Shown here piece after piece: positions 1 to 9,000 of a stretch of 20,705 bases of DNA. The stretch is from NCBI GenBank assembly GCA_027621895.1, contig JAQCAK010000005.1:1-20705 (forward strand), given 5' to 3'. The notes below the pieces were generated by a model. It saw nothing but the letters and a program-made list of their open reading frames with translations, did no database searches and was not told where the DNA came from. The first letter of the stretch is position 1. Each line of letters begins with the position of its first letter. The stretch is from Pseudomonadota bacterium. GTDB taxonomy: Bacteria; Pseudomonadota; Gammaproteobacteria; Pseudomonadales; Azotimanducaceae. The position numbers and the translations under genes are program-made.

Positions 1-170
1 CCCTTTTCTTCAACTACTTCATGATGCTGTTCTGGGAACTGGACTATGGAGAGGAGGTCTCCAGCAACCGCTGGTTCACCCACCGCTGGATGAGCACCGG
101 GCAGGAAACATCCAGCCAGGAGGAACCGGCGTCCACCACCAGGGAATCGACTGATAAACCAGCCGGCTAG
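1..170 (+). CDS. C-terminal fragment of an unidentified, probably membrane, protein
   Basis: An open frame enters from the left edge and ends at TAG 168-170. The visible 55 residues start with a hydrophobic aromatic stretch (LFFNYFMMLFW). A polar tail rich in Ser, Thr, Glu and Pro follows and ends KPAG. This suggests the last part of a transmembrane helix followed by a short soluble tail, but I do not recognise the family. Only 3 nt separate its stop from the ATG at 174, so it is probably co-transcribed with the next gene. The start lies outside the window. Confidence 0.6.
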   Translation, partial: LFFNYFMMLFWELDYGEEVSSNRWFTHRWMSTGQETSSQEEPASTTRESTDKPAG

Positions 171-173
171 ACC

Positions 174-1016
174 ATGGAAAAACGCCTGTTAATCCTGCCA
201 ATCAGTACACTGCTGATTGTGGTGGTCGCGCTGGGACTGACCCGCCTCGCAGCCGAGGACAATACACCCACCGACGAGTTTCGACCCTCGCAATGGCGAC
301 TGCCAGGCTTTTTGAGCGAGGCCTCGGGCCTGGCCCGGGTTGACGAAAACTACCTGCTCAGTCACAACGACGAGAAAGGCAAGGTTTACCGGATACGACT
401 CGAAGACATCCAGATCGACAAGATCGCGCAGATCGGCAAACCCTCTCTGCACGCGGATTTTGAGGGTGTCGCCACCGACGGCCAGACAGTCTACCTGTCA
501 AACAGCGGCGGCATTGTCTATCGACTGGGCAGCTTCAGTTTTGATGGCGAGGATCAGGTGGTCGAGGCCGAGAAAATCGATACAGATCTCAAGGCAGCCT
601 GCGAACTGGAAGGTCTGCATTACCTGGATGGATATCTGCTGTTACCCTGCAAATCACCGATCGACAATGTCTACAGGAAGCACCTGACCGTCTTCGAACA
701 CCATCTGGCATCCGGCAGGACTGACGTCCGGTTTTCCATTCACGAGGACGACATCGCCGGCCTGGGTAACACCGACGCGACCGCCATCGATTTCCATGAC
801 GGCGTCTACTACATCATTTCGGGCCGTAACCTGGTGCTGGTGAATGCCGAGGATCTGTCCACTGTCGCCTACAAGTTACGCAAGAAGTTTCATGATCGCC
901 CTGAAGGCCTGGCAATCATGGCTGACGGCAGCCTCTATATTGTCGACGACTCAAACGGTGGAGACGGCATACTGACCCGCTACCAGTCGCTGGATGAACT
1001 GAAACTCAAGGACTGA
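174..1016 (+). CDS. SdiA-regulated / phytase-esterase-like beta-propeller protein, membrane-anchored
   Basis: This is a 280-aa protein. Residues 5-26 are hydrophobic and uncleaved-looking, so it is probably tethered to the inner membrane with the rest in the periplasm. The body carries repeated propeller-type signatures: SEASGL (48-53) followed by HNDE (64-67), DFEGVA (95-100), ELEGL (144-148) and RPEGLAI (242-248) followed by a D-G-S-L-Y-I-V-D-D strand. This spacing of E-G and E-A-S-G motifs is typical of the SdiA-regulated and esterase-like phytase families, which are six-bladed propellers. The substrate is unknown, and family membership does not prove phytase activity. The ATG follows the previous stop by 3 nt, so the two genes probably form an operon. 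Its TGA abuts the ppk1 stop on the other strand. Confidence 0.75.
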   Translation: MEKRLLILPISTLLIVVVALGLTRLAAEDNTPTDEFRPSQWRLPGFLSEASGLARVDENYLLSHNDEKGKVYRIRLEDIQIDKIAQIGKPSLHADFEGVATDGQTVYLSNSGGIVYRLGSFSFDGEDQVVEAEKIDTDLKAACELEGLHYLDGYLLLPCKSPIDNVYRKHLTVFEHHLASGRTDVRFSIHEDDIAGLGNTDATAIDFHDGVYYIISGRNLVLVNAEDLSTVAYKLRKKFHDRPEGLAIMADGSLYIVDDSNGGDGILTRYQSLDELKLKD

Positions 1017-1019
1017 TCA
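1014..1019. other. Abutting convergent stop codons (TGATCA)
   Basis: The plus-strand propeller gene ends with TGA at 1014-1016. The minus-strand ppk1 gene ends with TGA whose complement is 1017-1019. The two stops together form the palindrome TGATCA with no intergenic base. I see no hairpin plus T-run terminator between the two genes, so transcripts from both sides must run into the opposite gene or end by Rho. Confidence 0.85.
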
Positions 1020-3260
1020 CGTACCTGAATTAAGCAGCCTTGGCATGACACTGGAAAACTCACCCAGTGCACCCTGGTCCACAGACTGCATGAAGTAACG
1101 CTGGGCACTGAAACCCTCGACGGGTTCCAGCCGGTGATAGACATTGTCAGCATCCAGCACCCAGGACTGTTCATCATCGCGCAGATTCGCGTGCATGATC
1201 CCGTCTACCAGCACTCGCCGCACATAGGGATCCTCTACGGGCACCAGGATTTCTGCACGTTCATCCAGGTTCCGCTCCATCAGGTCAGCAGAGCCAAAGT
1301 ATGCCTCGGCGGTCTCAGCCTGAATCTGCTGACCACCGCCAAACAGGTACACACGCGAGTGCTCAAGAAACCGACCCACGATACTGCGCACCCGAATCCT
1401 CGAGGACATACCCGGCACACCCGGGCGCAGCACGCAGTGACGGCGGATGATAAGGTCGACCTGCACCCCGGCCTCGGAAGCCTCGTAAAGCTTTTCGGTA
1501 ATATCCGGGTCCGTCAGCGAATTCACCTTGATGCAGATATGGGCCGGGCGGCCAGCCCGCGCATGCGCAACCTCCCTGTCGATGAGTCCGTTGAGTCGCG
1601 AACGCAGGAAATAGGGGGCCACGGCCAGCTTCGTCGGCTGCTGGACCTTCTCGCTGGTGAGGTAGCTGAAGACTAGATGCGTGTCATGACCAATCGCCTG
1701 GTCACGGGTGAAAAAGGAGACATCCGTATACATCTTCGCGTTCCGGGGATGGTAATTGCCGGTCCCGAGATGGGTATAGGTAATGGCCTCGCCGTCTTCC
1801 ATGCGCACCACCAGCGTCGCCTTGCAACGGATTTTCAGGCCGATGATGCCGTAGACAATCTGCACCCCCGCTGTTTCCATCTTCCTGGCCAGCTGGATGT
1901 TGGACTGCTCATTATCCCTTGCTTCCAGCTCTACAACCGCCAGCACTGTTTTGCCATTTTCAGCGGCGGTAATCATCGCCTCAACAATCGGCGATTCATC
2001 ACTGGTGCGATACAGGGTCTGCTTGATCGACACAACATCGGGGTCTTTTGCGGCCTGCTCGAGGAAGCGGATAACGGAATCGAAGGATTCATAGGGCCAG
2101 TGCGCGACGATATCACTGTGCTGCATCGCCTTGAAACAATCGTTGTCAAACTTGTCCAGCTGACGCGGGTAGCGCGGCCTGTAGGGGGGAAAGAAGAAAC
2201 CCGGGTAGTCACTGCCAGCGACATCAATAACCTGTGAGATGCCTGACAGCCCAACAAGCGGGGCACTCATGATGAATTCTGAACCAGTCAGGGATTCGTT
2301 GCGGTTCTGGGCAAACTGAATCTCCTGTCGCGTCAGCATGCCCAGGTGTTCCGCCACAAACCGGATGGACTCCTCTGACATGGTCTCCGCTACTTTCAGG
2401 CGTATCACATTCGCCTTGTGACGCAGCCTCAGGCCGGTTTCCACCTTGGCACGCAGGTCATCATTCATCTCTTCCCGCGCCAGATCGTTATCCCGAAGGA
2501 TTTGAAAGACACCGAAACTCTTCAGCACTTCACCCGGCACCAGTTCACGCCAGAACAGGCGAATCATCAGCCCGGAGGGTAGAAAGCGGTACCCAGAACC
2601 CGGCAGCTTGACGAACCTTGGCAAACGGGAAGGCATCGGCAGCAGGATGTGTCCGTCATTCAGATCCAGGATCGCACACATACCACCGCTGGCTATAAAC
2701 GGGAAAGGATGCTCCTCGTCGATCGTGAAGGGCGTCAGCACATGCAGAAAGTGGCTGCGAAAATAGTGCCTCAGCCACTCAAGGTCCTCGTCAGAAAGCT
2801 CCGCGACCGTTGGAAAGGTGATATCGTGTTCAGCGAGCTCCCTTCGCAGGGACACCCACTGCTGCTGCTGGACATGCATCATGGCGTTGGCCTTGGACGT
2901 GACCGCCTTCAGCTGTTGCGCCGCGGTCATACCGTCCGGTGTCATATAACCGTCGTTCTTGGCTGCTGAACGCCGGAGCTTTGCAACCCTCACCGCATAA
3001 AACTGATCGAGTACATCGGCGGCAATTGACAGAAACCGGACCCGCTCGAACAGGGGGTGTTTCTCGTTGGCAGATTCTTCCATCACCCGCTCGATGAACA
3101 GCAGATCAGAGATCTCGCGATTGAACAGGCGATCGCTTGTGCCCTTTAGTGGAACCAGGGGTACATCGGCCACCCCCCGGGGTGGGGGTGCGACCTGTGC
3201 CTGCACAGCAGAAGAAGGTCGAGCCATTCGACGCCACAGTTTCGAGAAAATCTCAGACAT
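1017..3260 (-). CDS. ppk1: Polyphosphate kinase (PPK1 family)
   Basis: This 747-aa protein is of normal PPK1 length. PPK1 transfers the gamma phosphate of ATP to a growing inorganic polyphosphate chain through a phosphohistidine. Conserved parts seen in order: the N-terminal helical domain with RFLSIAADVLDQFYAVRVA (75-93), YRPRYP near 360, LYRTSDESPIV with R418, the ELEAR segment with R448, HLGTGNYHP with the phosphorylated-His candidate H497, GRFLEHSRVYLF with H634, and YFGSADLMERNLDERAE near 654-670. Two spots differ from the usual consensus: GLK-I-R-CK at 474-480, where family members normally have His before x-K, and ARDNEQSNI in place of ARFDEExNI. The ATG is preceded by GGGAAG at 5-nt spacing. 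It lies 26 bp downstream of the phosphatase gene and is probably co-transcribed with it. No ppx exopolyphosphatase gene is visible here. Confidence 0.95.
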   Translation of the reverse strand: MSEIFSKLWRRMARPSSAVQAQVAPPPRGVADVPLVPLKGTSDRLFNREISDLLFIERVMEESANEKHPLFERVRFLSIAADVLDQFYAVRVAKLRRSAAKNDGYMTPDGMTAAQQLKAVTSKANAMMHVQQQQWVSLRRELAEHDITFPTVAELSDEDLEWLRHYFRSHFLHVLTPFTIDEEHPFPFIASGGMCAILDLNDGHILLPMPSRLPRFVKLPGSGYRFLPSGLMIRLFWRELVPGEVLKSFGVFQILRDNDLAREEMNDDLRAKVETGLRLRHKANVIRLKVAETMSEESIRFVAEHLGMLTRQEIQFAQNRNESLTGSEFIMSAPLVGLSGISQVIDVAGSDYPGFFFPPYRPRYPRQLDKFDNDCFKAMQHSDIVAHWPYESFDSVIRFLEQAAKDPDVVSIKQTLYRTSDESPIVEAMITAAENGKTVLAVVELEARDNEQSNIQLARKMETAGVQIVYGIIGLKIRCKATLVVRMEDGEAITYTHLGTGNYHPRNAKMYTDVSFFTRDQAIGHDTHLVFSYLTSEKVQQPTKLAVAPYFLRSRLNGLIDREVAHARAGRPAHICIKVNSLTDPDITEKLYEASEAGVQVDLIIRRHCVLRPGVPGMSSRIRVRSIVGRFLEHSRVYLFGGGQQIQAETAEAYFGSADLMERNLDERAEILVPVEDPYVRRVLVDGIMHANLRDDEQSWVLDADNVYHRLEPVEGFSAQRYFMQSVDQGALGEFSSVMPRLLNSGT

Positions 3261-3286
3261 ACTACTTCCCGTTCGTTGCTAGACGG

Positions 3287-4474
3287 TCACCACTTGCAGG
3301 CAAAACCTGCTGCGGCCTCCAGGGTTTCCACGGCTTCCTTGCGCTTGTTGATGCAGCGAACCATCCTGGAGTCGGCTGCTTCCAGTTCGAGAACAGAACC
3401 GACATAGGCGTCCACACCCTTGTCGTCGGGGAGGACAAACTGTTCACCCCGGTGCATGGCAAAGAGTTCGCCATCTTCCTGCAGCACATTGGCCAGGGCC
3501 TGGTTGTACCAGGACGATATGCCAACGTCTGCGCGAATCACCCGGCGATCAAACCGGGGCAGGATTGCACCACCGGTTGGCGTATGACCAATGACGATAT
3601 GCTCGGCGCCATAGAACTCCAGCATGGCCTTCAGCGGTTCAAGTTCCTCGCTGGCGTCATGAACTGCCAGACCGCGATACCAGAGGGGGCCATCAGGCTG
3701 TGTTGAAAGCCCGTTTTTCTCACCACTTTCGAGTTCCCTGCTGATCGTCCTGTTAATCGCCTCCAGGGATGGATAGGAGGCCGCATGCGGATTGAGGCCG
3801 CCATGCAGATAGAGCGAATCGTTGATCCGGATGACCGTGTTCTGTTTCGCATACCATCTGGCCAGTTCCCGGCCCGGTTCCCACAACTGTCGGTGTTCAA
3901 CATACCCCAGCGGGTACAGCGCCTTGAGGCGAGCCATTTCCTGTTCAGGTTTCGAGACAGGGGTCGGGCTCTGGTTGACGACTGCTGCAAAGACTGCATC
4001 CAGGTATCGCTCCCTGAGTTTGTCAGACCGTGACGTGACCAGGGCCTGGTACTCACCCGGATGGACGTAACGAAGAGCCGTCTGGATGTTCATCGCTTCA
4101 TGGTTGCCAATCAACACATGAACCCGTCCGCCTTTTTTCCGCGCCTGCTTTTCCAGCTTCTGCAGATGACGAATAATCTTCAGGGAATCCGGCCCGCGAT
4201 CAGTGACATCACCCAACTGGACAAAATGCGTTTCACCGCCGGACCATTTCAACCGCTCGTCTATGAGACCGTTCTGTTGAAGAATCGCAAGATACTGCTC
4301 GTAATCGCCATGCAGGTCCCCCACGGCAACCACACGAGCCACATTGTCGAACTCCGCATCAGACGCCCTGACCGCGAAAGCAAAGCACATGGCCGCGACG
4401 AGAAGCACGGCAGAGAGAGCCTTCAGGCCGGGCGCGACAGGTAGCGATCTATGACAGTCGACAGAACGACTCAT
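3287..4474 (-). CDS. Exported Shewanella-like (PPP-family) metallophosphatase
   Basis: This 395-aa protein has a signal peptide: basic start, hydrophobic core about 19-34, and likely cleavage after AVRAS near residue 38. It should therefore act in the periplasm. The calcineurin-like dimetal motifs are complete and in order: GDLHGD (52-57), GDVTDRG (88-94), GNHE (123-126), a conserved H224 in LHGG, and GHTPTGG (296-302) with H297. The layout and length fit the bacterial Shelph group of PPP phosphatases, which dephosphorylate phosphoproteins or small phosphoesters. The true substrate is unknown. The gene precedes ppk1 by 26 bp. A link to polyphosphate or phosphate scavenging is suggested only by this position. 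A candidate promoter lies upstream in the 90-bp gap to the symporter gene. Confidence 0.88.
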   Translation of the reverse strand: MSRSVDCHRSLPVAPGLKALSAVLLVAAMCFAFAVRASDAEFDNVARVVAVGDLHGDYEQYLAILQQNGLIDERLKWSGGETHFVQLGDVTDRGPDSLKIIRHLQKLEKQARKKGGRVHVLIGNHEAMNIQTALRYVHPGEYQALVTSRSDKLRERYLDAVFAAVVNQSPTPVSKPEQEMARLKALYPLGYVEHRQLWEPGRELARWYAKQNTVIRINDSLYLHGGLNPHAASYPSLEAINRTISRELESGEKNGLSTQPDGPLWYRGLAVHDASEELEPLKAMLEFYGAEHIVIGHTPTGGAILPRFDRRVIRADVGISSWYNQALANVLQEDGELFAMHRGEQFVLPDDKGVDAYVGSVLELEAADSRMVRCINKRKEAVETLEAAAGFACKW

Positions 4475-4499
4475 TCGGGTATCCCAGCGGGAGGAAGAA

Positions 4500-4528
4500 T
4501 TGATAAAGAATACGCAATATCAGATCAA
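4500..4528 (-). promoter_or_regulatory. Candidate sigma-70 promoter for phosphatase-ppk1
   Basis: On the minus strand, TTGATC (complement of 4523-4528) is followed by exactly 17 nt and then TATCAA (complement of 4500-4505). Each box matches four of six consensus bases. It sits 26 nt upstream of the phosphatase ATG, in the widest gap (90 bp) among the genes from the PhyH dioxygenase to ppk1. It may give the phosphatase and ppk1 their own expression. This is prediction by eye only. Confidence 0.3.
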
Positions 4529-4564
4529 CATACGAGTAGCCGGCGAGGACCCCGGCCCTTGCTT

Positions 4565-6016
4565 CTATTCGACAGACGTCGAACCGGCAGAGAGCCTACG
4601 CAGATTCTCCGTATGACCCTCGCGGTTGATCCGGTAGAGACTCAGTACCGACAGCGCGATCAGGTAAAAGAACAGCAGCACCGGCACATAGATATAGGCC
4701 AGGTCAAACAGCGTTTCCTGCGGGACTTCACCCGGTTTGGCCTGCGCTGGAAACTGGATGTACCAGAGAATCTGGCCGGCAACGACAACCCCCAGCCCAT
4801 TGACGGCTTTCTGCGCGAAGCTGTTCGCGGCAAAGAAGATACCCTCGGACCTGCGCCCCGTCTTGATTTCACTGTCTTCCACCACATCGGCAATCATGGC
4901 GGCTATCAGAGAACTGGCCATCACGATCAGGGTAACTTCAACGGTATTGAAAACCAGCAGCGTCCAGAACAGCAGGTCTGAACCGTTTTCCGGAAACAAC
5001 CCGAAAACCCTGAGAATATAGGGCATGGGTGCCATCGCAAAAGCCGTCCCCATCACCGCCATCCCGCCGACTTTCTTGCCGAACCGTCTCGAGACCAGCG
5101 GCGCCAGCATCAGGGCAACGAACGCAGACAGGAAGTACGGCAGGTTCATGTAACCGATCTGGGCACTGGTCAGCTCCCAGAAATGGCGCGAGAAATAAAT
5201 GCTCAGCGATGTGCTGACACCGGCGGCAACGGCCTGCAGCAGCGCCGAGACGAACAGCGCCAGGAAAGACCGGTTGTGCAGGGTTTCTTTCAGTTCACGG
5301 GCCGTTCTTTTCATGCTGAATGACTGCCTGGGTGGCGGTTGCCTCAGGTTGGGTATGTGCCTGTGGGTACCCAGGGCCGAGACATAAATGGACACCATCA
5401 GGACCAGCGAGGCAGTCAACCCGTAGTTGGTCCAGCCTTCGACGTATTCGAGACCACCCTTGTCCTCGGGCAGAAACACCAGGTAGTTCAGCACTGCCAT
5501 GGTCAGCCCTCCCCACCAGCCGAAAAAGAAACGGAAGCTCATCATCTCTGTTCGCTGGTCGTAGTCATCGGTCAGCTCTGCCACCAGCGCGGTCGCGGGA
5601 ATATCGTAAAAGGTAATCAGCGTACGTATCAGGATGGAGATACAGACAAAATAGAGAAACAGCGCATCTTCATCCCAGGCTGGTGGCGACCAGAGGAAAT
5701 AGTAGGCAATCGCCACCGGTATCCCCGCTGCATACATGAACGGGTGCCGGCGACCCCATCGTGAATGACAGTTATCCGAGATGTATCCCACCATGGGATC
5801 AGACACGGCATCAACAATCAATGCGATCAGGATGCCAAGCGATACCAGGTCTGCTCGCAGGCCAATCACCTGGCTGTAGTAGAACAGGAGCAGGTAGTTA
5901 AAACCGTTACTCAGGGCCCCGTTGGCAACAGCGCCGAAACCGTAGTACAGCCGAGTCTGGAAATCGACCTTGCGGATCGCTACCGCGCTTCCCTGCTGTT
6001 CACCCGCCGTTTTCAA
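4565..6016 (-). CDS. GPH-family sugar:cation symporter (MFS fold)
   Basis: This 483-aa inner-membrane protein has about twelve hydrophobic segments. The diagnostic glycoside-pentoside-hexuronide:cation symporter signature is present: DAVSDPMVGYISD (69-81) followed by SRWGRRHPF (85-93) in the first cytoplasmic loop. The second-half counterpart KTGRRSEGIFFA is also present. Family members import sugars or uronates with Na+ or H+, and the substrate cannot be read here. The start is a TTG, complement of 6014-6016. An in-frame TAA lies two codons upstream and no nearby ATG gives a plausible longer protein. There is no clear Shine-Dalgarno, so expression may depend on read-through translation from putA, 65 bp upstream. 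No sugar-catabolic gene is adjacent. Confidence 0.88.
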   Translation of the reverse strand: MKTAGEQQGSAVAIRKVDFQTRLYYGFGAVANGALSNGFNYLLLFYYSQVIGLRADLVSLGILIALIVDAVSDPMVGYISDNCHSRWGRRHPFMYAAGIPVAIAYYFLWSPPAWDEDALFLYFVCISILIRTLITFYDIPATALVAELTDDYDQRTEMMSFRFFFGWWGGLTMAVLNYLVFLPEDKGGLEYVEGWTNYGLTASLVLMVSIYVSALGTHRHIPNLRQPPPRQSFSMKRTARELKETLHNRSFLALFVSALLQAVAAGVSTSLSIYFSRHFWELTSAQIGYMNLPYFLSAFVALMLAPLVSRRFGKKVGGMAVMGTAFAMAPMPYILRVFGLFPENGSDLLFWTLLVFNTVEVTLIVMASSLIAAMIADVVEDSEIKTGRRSEGIFFAANSFAQKAVNGLGVVVAGQILWYIQFPAQAKPGEVPQETLFDLAYIYVPVLLFFYLIALSVLSLYRINREGHTENLRRLSAGSTSVE

Positions 6017-6081
6017 TGGTTACTGCCGGATCCGGAAAAGACCGCATCTTACGTGCCGTGAGGCAACGGGTCGAGTCGCGC

Positions 6082-9000
6082 TCAACGGGCATTGCCCGCC
6101 ATCAGCGAGGCATTGCCACCGGCCGCGGTAGTGTTGATCGCAACGGTCTTCTCCCAGTAGAAGTCCAGCATGGTGGCTGGCTCGAAAATCACGGGTACCA
6201 GGTCCTCGCGGGAGGCGAGCAGCCGGTCGTGGAGCCACTGGTACATGGTGCCGTCCGCGAGGGCATAGGCATCCAGGTTCAGATCCAGGCAGTCGCTGAA
6301 GGTCAGGTGCTGGCCGGCCATTATGTCTGTCGTCTGTTGCCAGGTCTCACCGGTCACGACCAGGATATTACCCGCCAGGAGCGCTCCCATGGCCAGCATC
6401 AGCGCGTCCAGTGTGGGTGTTGGTGCCACAACACAGACGACACCATGAGGTTCAAGGAACAGTGTATCCCGTTCACCTGTCGGCGACGGCAGTCTGGTGG
6501 CAGGCCTGCCCATGTCATCCACCTGGTCCTCGACCCAGGCCGCCAGCCCGGCAAACCTCGCCAGGGCAGTCTCCGCGAACCCGTGATCCTGCCATTGCGG
6601 ATTCAGCTGCAGCAGGTCAAGCAGTAGCAGTCGCACCTGCCGCAGTCTTTCGGTCATGTTCATCGATGCCCAGGCATCCGCGTCTTCCTGCGAGACCGAC
6701 GTGGCTGTGCCAACCGGGATATCGAACCGCCGACTCGTCACGGGCCCAGCAGCGGTCTCCCCGGCAGCGAGGGGCGGCTTCAGCAGACGCTGAATATAAT
6801 GTGGGCCGCCTGCCTTGGGGCCCGTGCCTGATTTCCCGCGACCGCCAAAGGGCTGTACGCCCACCACGGCGCCTACCATGTTTCGATTCACATAAATGTT
6901 GCCCACCCGGGCGAGTCTCGCAATCTGGTCGGCACGGGACTCGATGCGGGAATGCACACCGAGGGTCAAACCGAAGCCGGTGGCGTTAATCTCATCAATC
7001 ACCGCTTTCAGGTCCCTGGCCCGGAACCGCCGGATATGCAGCACGGGACCGAAAACCTCTTCCTTTAGCAGATTGAGGGTATTGATCTCGACCAGGACCG
7101 GACCCAGGAAATAGCCGGTCTTCGGCGCCGGACAGCGCATCAGGAATCCTGCGCCATTGTCTTCCAGATGCGCCAGGTGTGCCTGCAGTCGAGCCAGGGC
7201 CTTGGCATCAATCACAGGACCCACATCAGTGGCATAGCTGGCCGGGTCACCGACACGGAGCTCCATCATCCGGCCTGTGATCTTCTCAATCATGGTGTCG
7301 GCCACATCCTCCTGCAGGTACAGGATGCGCGTGGCGGAACATCGCTGCCCGGCACTGTGGAACGCCGATATCATGACATCATCAACAACCTGTTCGGCAA
7401 GCGCTGTCGAATCGACAATCATGGCGTTCATGCCGCCCGTTTCGGCGATCAGCCGCACCGGTTCAGCCTGCCGTCGTGCCAGCACCCCGGCAATGACTCT
7501 GGCGGTGGCATTGGAACCTGTAAACATCACGCCATCCACACGCGGGTCGGAGACCAGGTATTCGGATACTGGCGCACCCTCGGCAACAACCAGTTGCAGT
7601 GCATCACCGGGCACCCCACTGTCATGCAGATCCCGAACCGCCCGCAGCGCGATCAGGCTGGTCTGCTCCGCGGGTTTCGCCAGCACCGTGTTGCCTGTCA
7701 CCAGTGCAGCGGTGACCTGGCCCGTAAAAATCGCCAGCGGAAAATTCCAGGGGCTGATACAGAGCATCGTACCCAGCGGTCTGCCATCACCGACGCCCAG
7801 TGCTTCACGGGCATAGTAGCGACAGAAGTCCACGGCCTCCCTGATCTCGGCAATCGCATCATCAAGCGTCTTGCCAGCCTCGCGAACACACAGTGCAACA
7901 TACTCATGCTGTGCGGCTTCAATTCGATCTGCAAAGGCAAGCAGCGCTGCTGCACGATCTGTCAGCTCTCGGGCGGCCCACGCTGACTGCCCGTGAACGA
8001 CCCGATCCAGTTTGGCGACCATCGCAGCCTTGTCATCAAAAGCGATCAGCCCAGGCGAGTCTGCCGGAACCGCAGGGTTTTCAACTGCCAGCGTGGCGCC
8101 AGCCGGCGAAAAGTCGCGAGTGTTGACCGGGTAAATCGCATCCCGAAGCTGTTCAAGCTGTTGCTGGTCATTGAGGTTGGTACCACGGGAATTCCTGCGG
8201 TGCGGTTCGTAAAGATCGCCGGGCAGTGGAATCCTGAACTTCTGTCGCCTGACCTGCCGGACCGGGTCCTCCAGCAGACGACTGACAGGGATCTGCCGGT
8301 TCTGTATGTTGTTCACAAACGAGGTGTTGGCGCCATTTTCCAGCAGCCGCCTGACAAGGTAAGCGAGCAGTTCCTCATGCTCACCGACCGGTGCATAGAT
8401 TCGACAGGCAACCCCGGTCTTGACCAGGTCGTCATACAGCTCCTCCCCCATACCGTGGAGCCGCTGGAATTCGTAGCCCCCTGGCTGACCACTTTCCTGC
8501 TCATAGGCAAGCACGCAGGCCAGGGTATAGGCATTGTGAGTCGCAAACTGCGGGTAAACCTGGTCACGGTGCTGCATCAGCAGTCTGGCGCAGGCCTGGT
8601 AACTGACATCGGTTGCGCACTTTTCGGTGAACACGGGATAACTGGCATAGCCTCGTTCCTGCGCCCACTTGATTTCGGTATCCCAGTAGGCGCCTTTCAC
8701 CAGCCGCACGCAGAATCGGCGGCCTGTTTCCTCGGCGAGCGCAATCGCCCAGCGAACAACGGCATGGCCCTGTTTCTGGTAGGCCTGTATCGCCATCCCA
8801 AATCCCTCGTAACCCGCCAACCGGGGATCGCGAAAAACCGCTTCAATCACACTCAGGGAAAGGTCCAGCCGCCAGCTTTCCTCTGCATCCACGGTCAGCG
8901 GAATATCATTGTCACGTGCGGCCAGCACCAGCTCCATGAGGCGGGGCACCAGCTCGTCCATGATCCGCTGGTGCTCCCGAAGTTCGTAACGGGGATGCAG

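Noticed and set aside
4530..4564. Possible terminator after the symporter gene (GCCGG...CCGGC stem)
   Set aside because: The stem is only 5 bp with an 8-nt loop, and no run of T follows in the direction of transcription.
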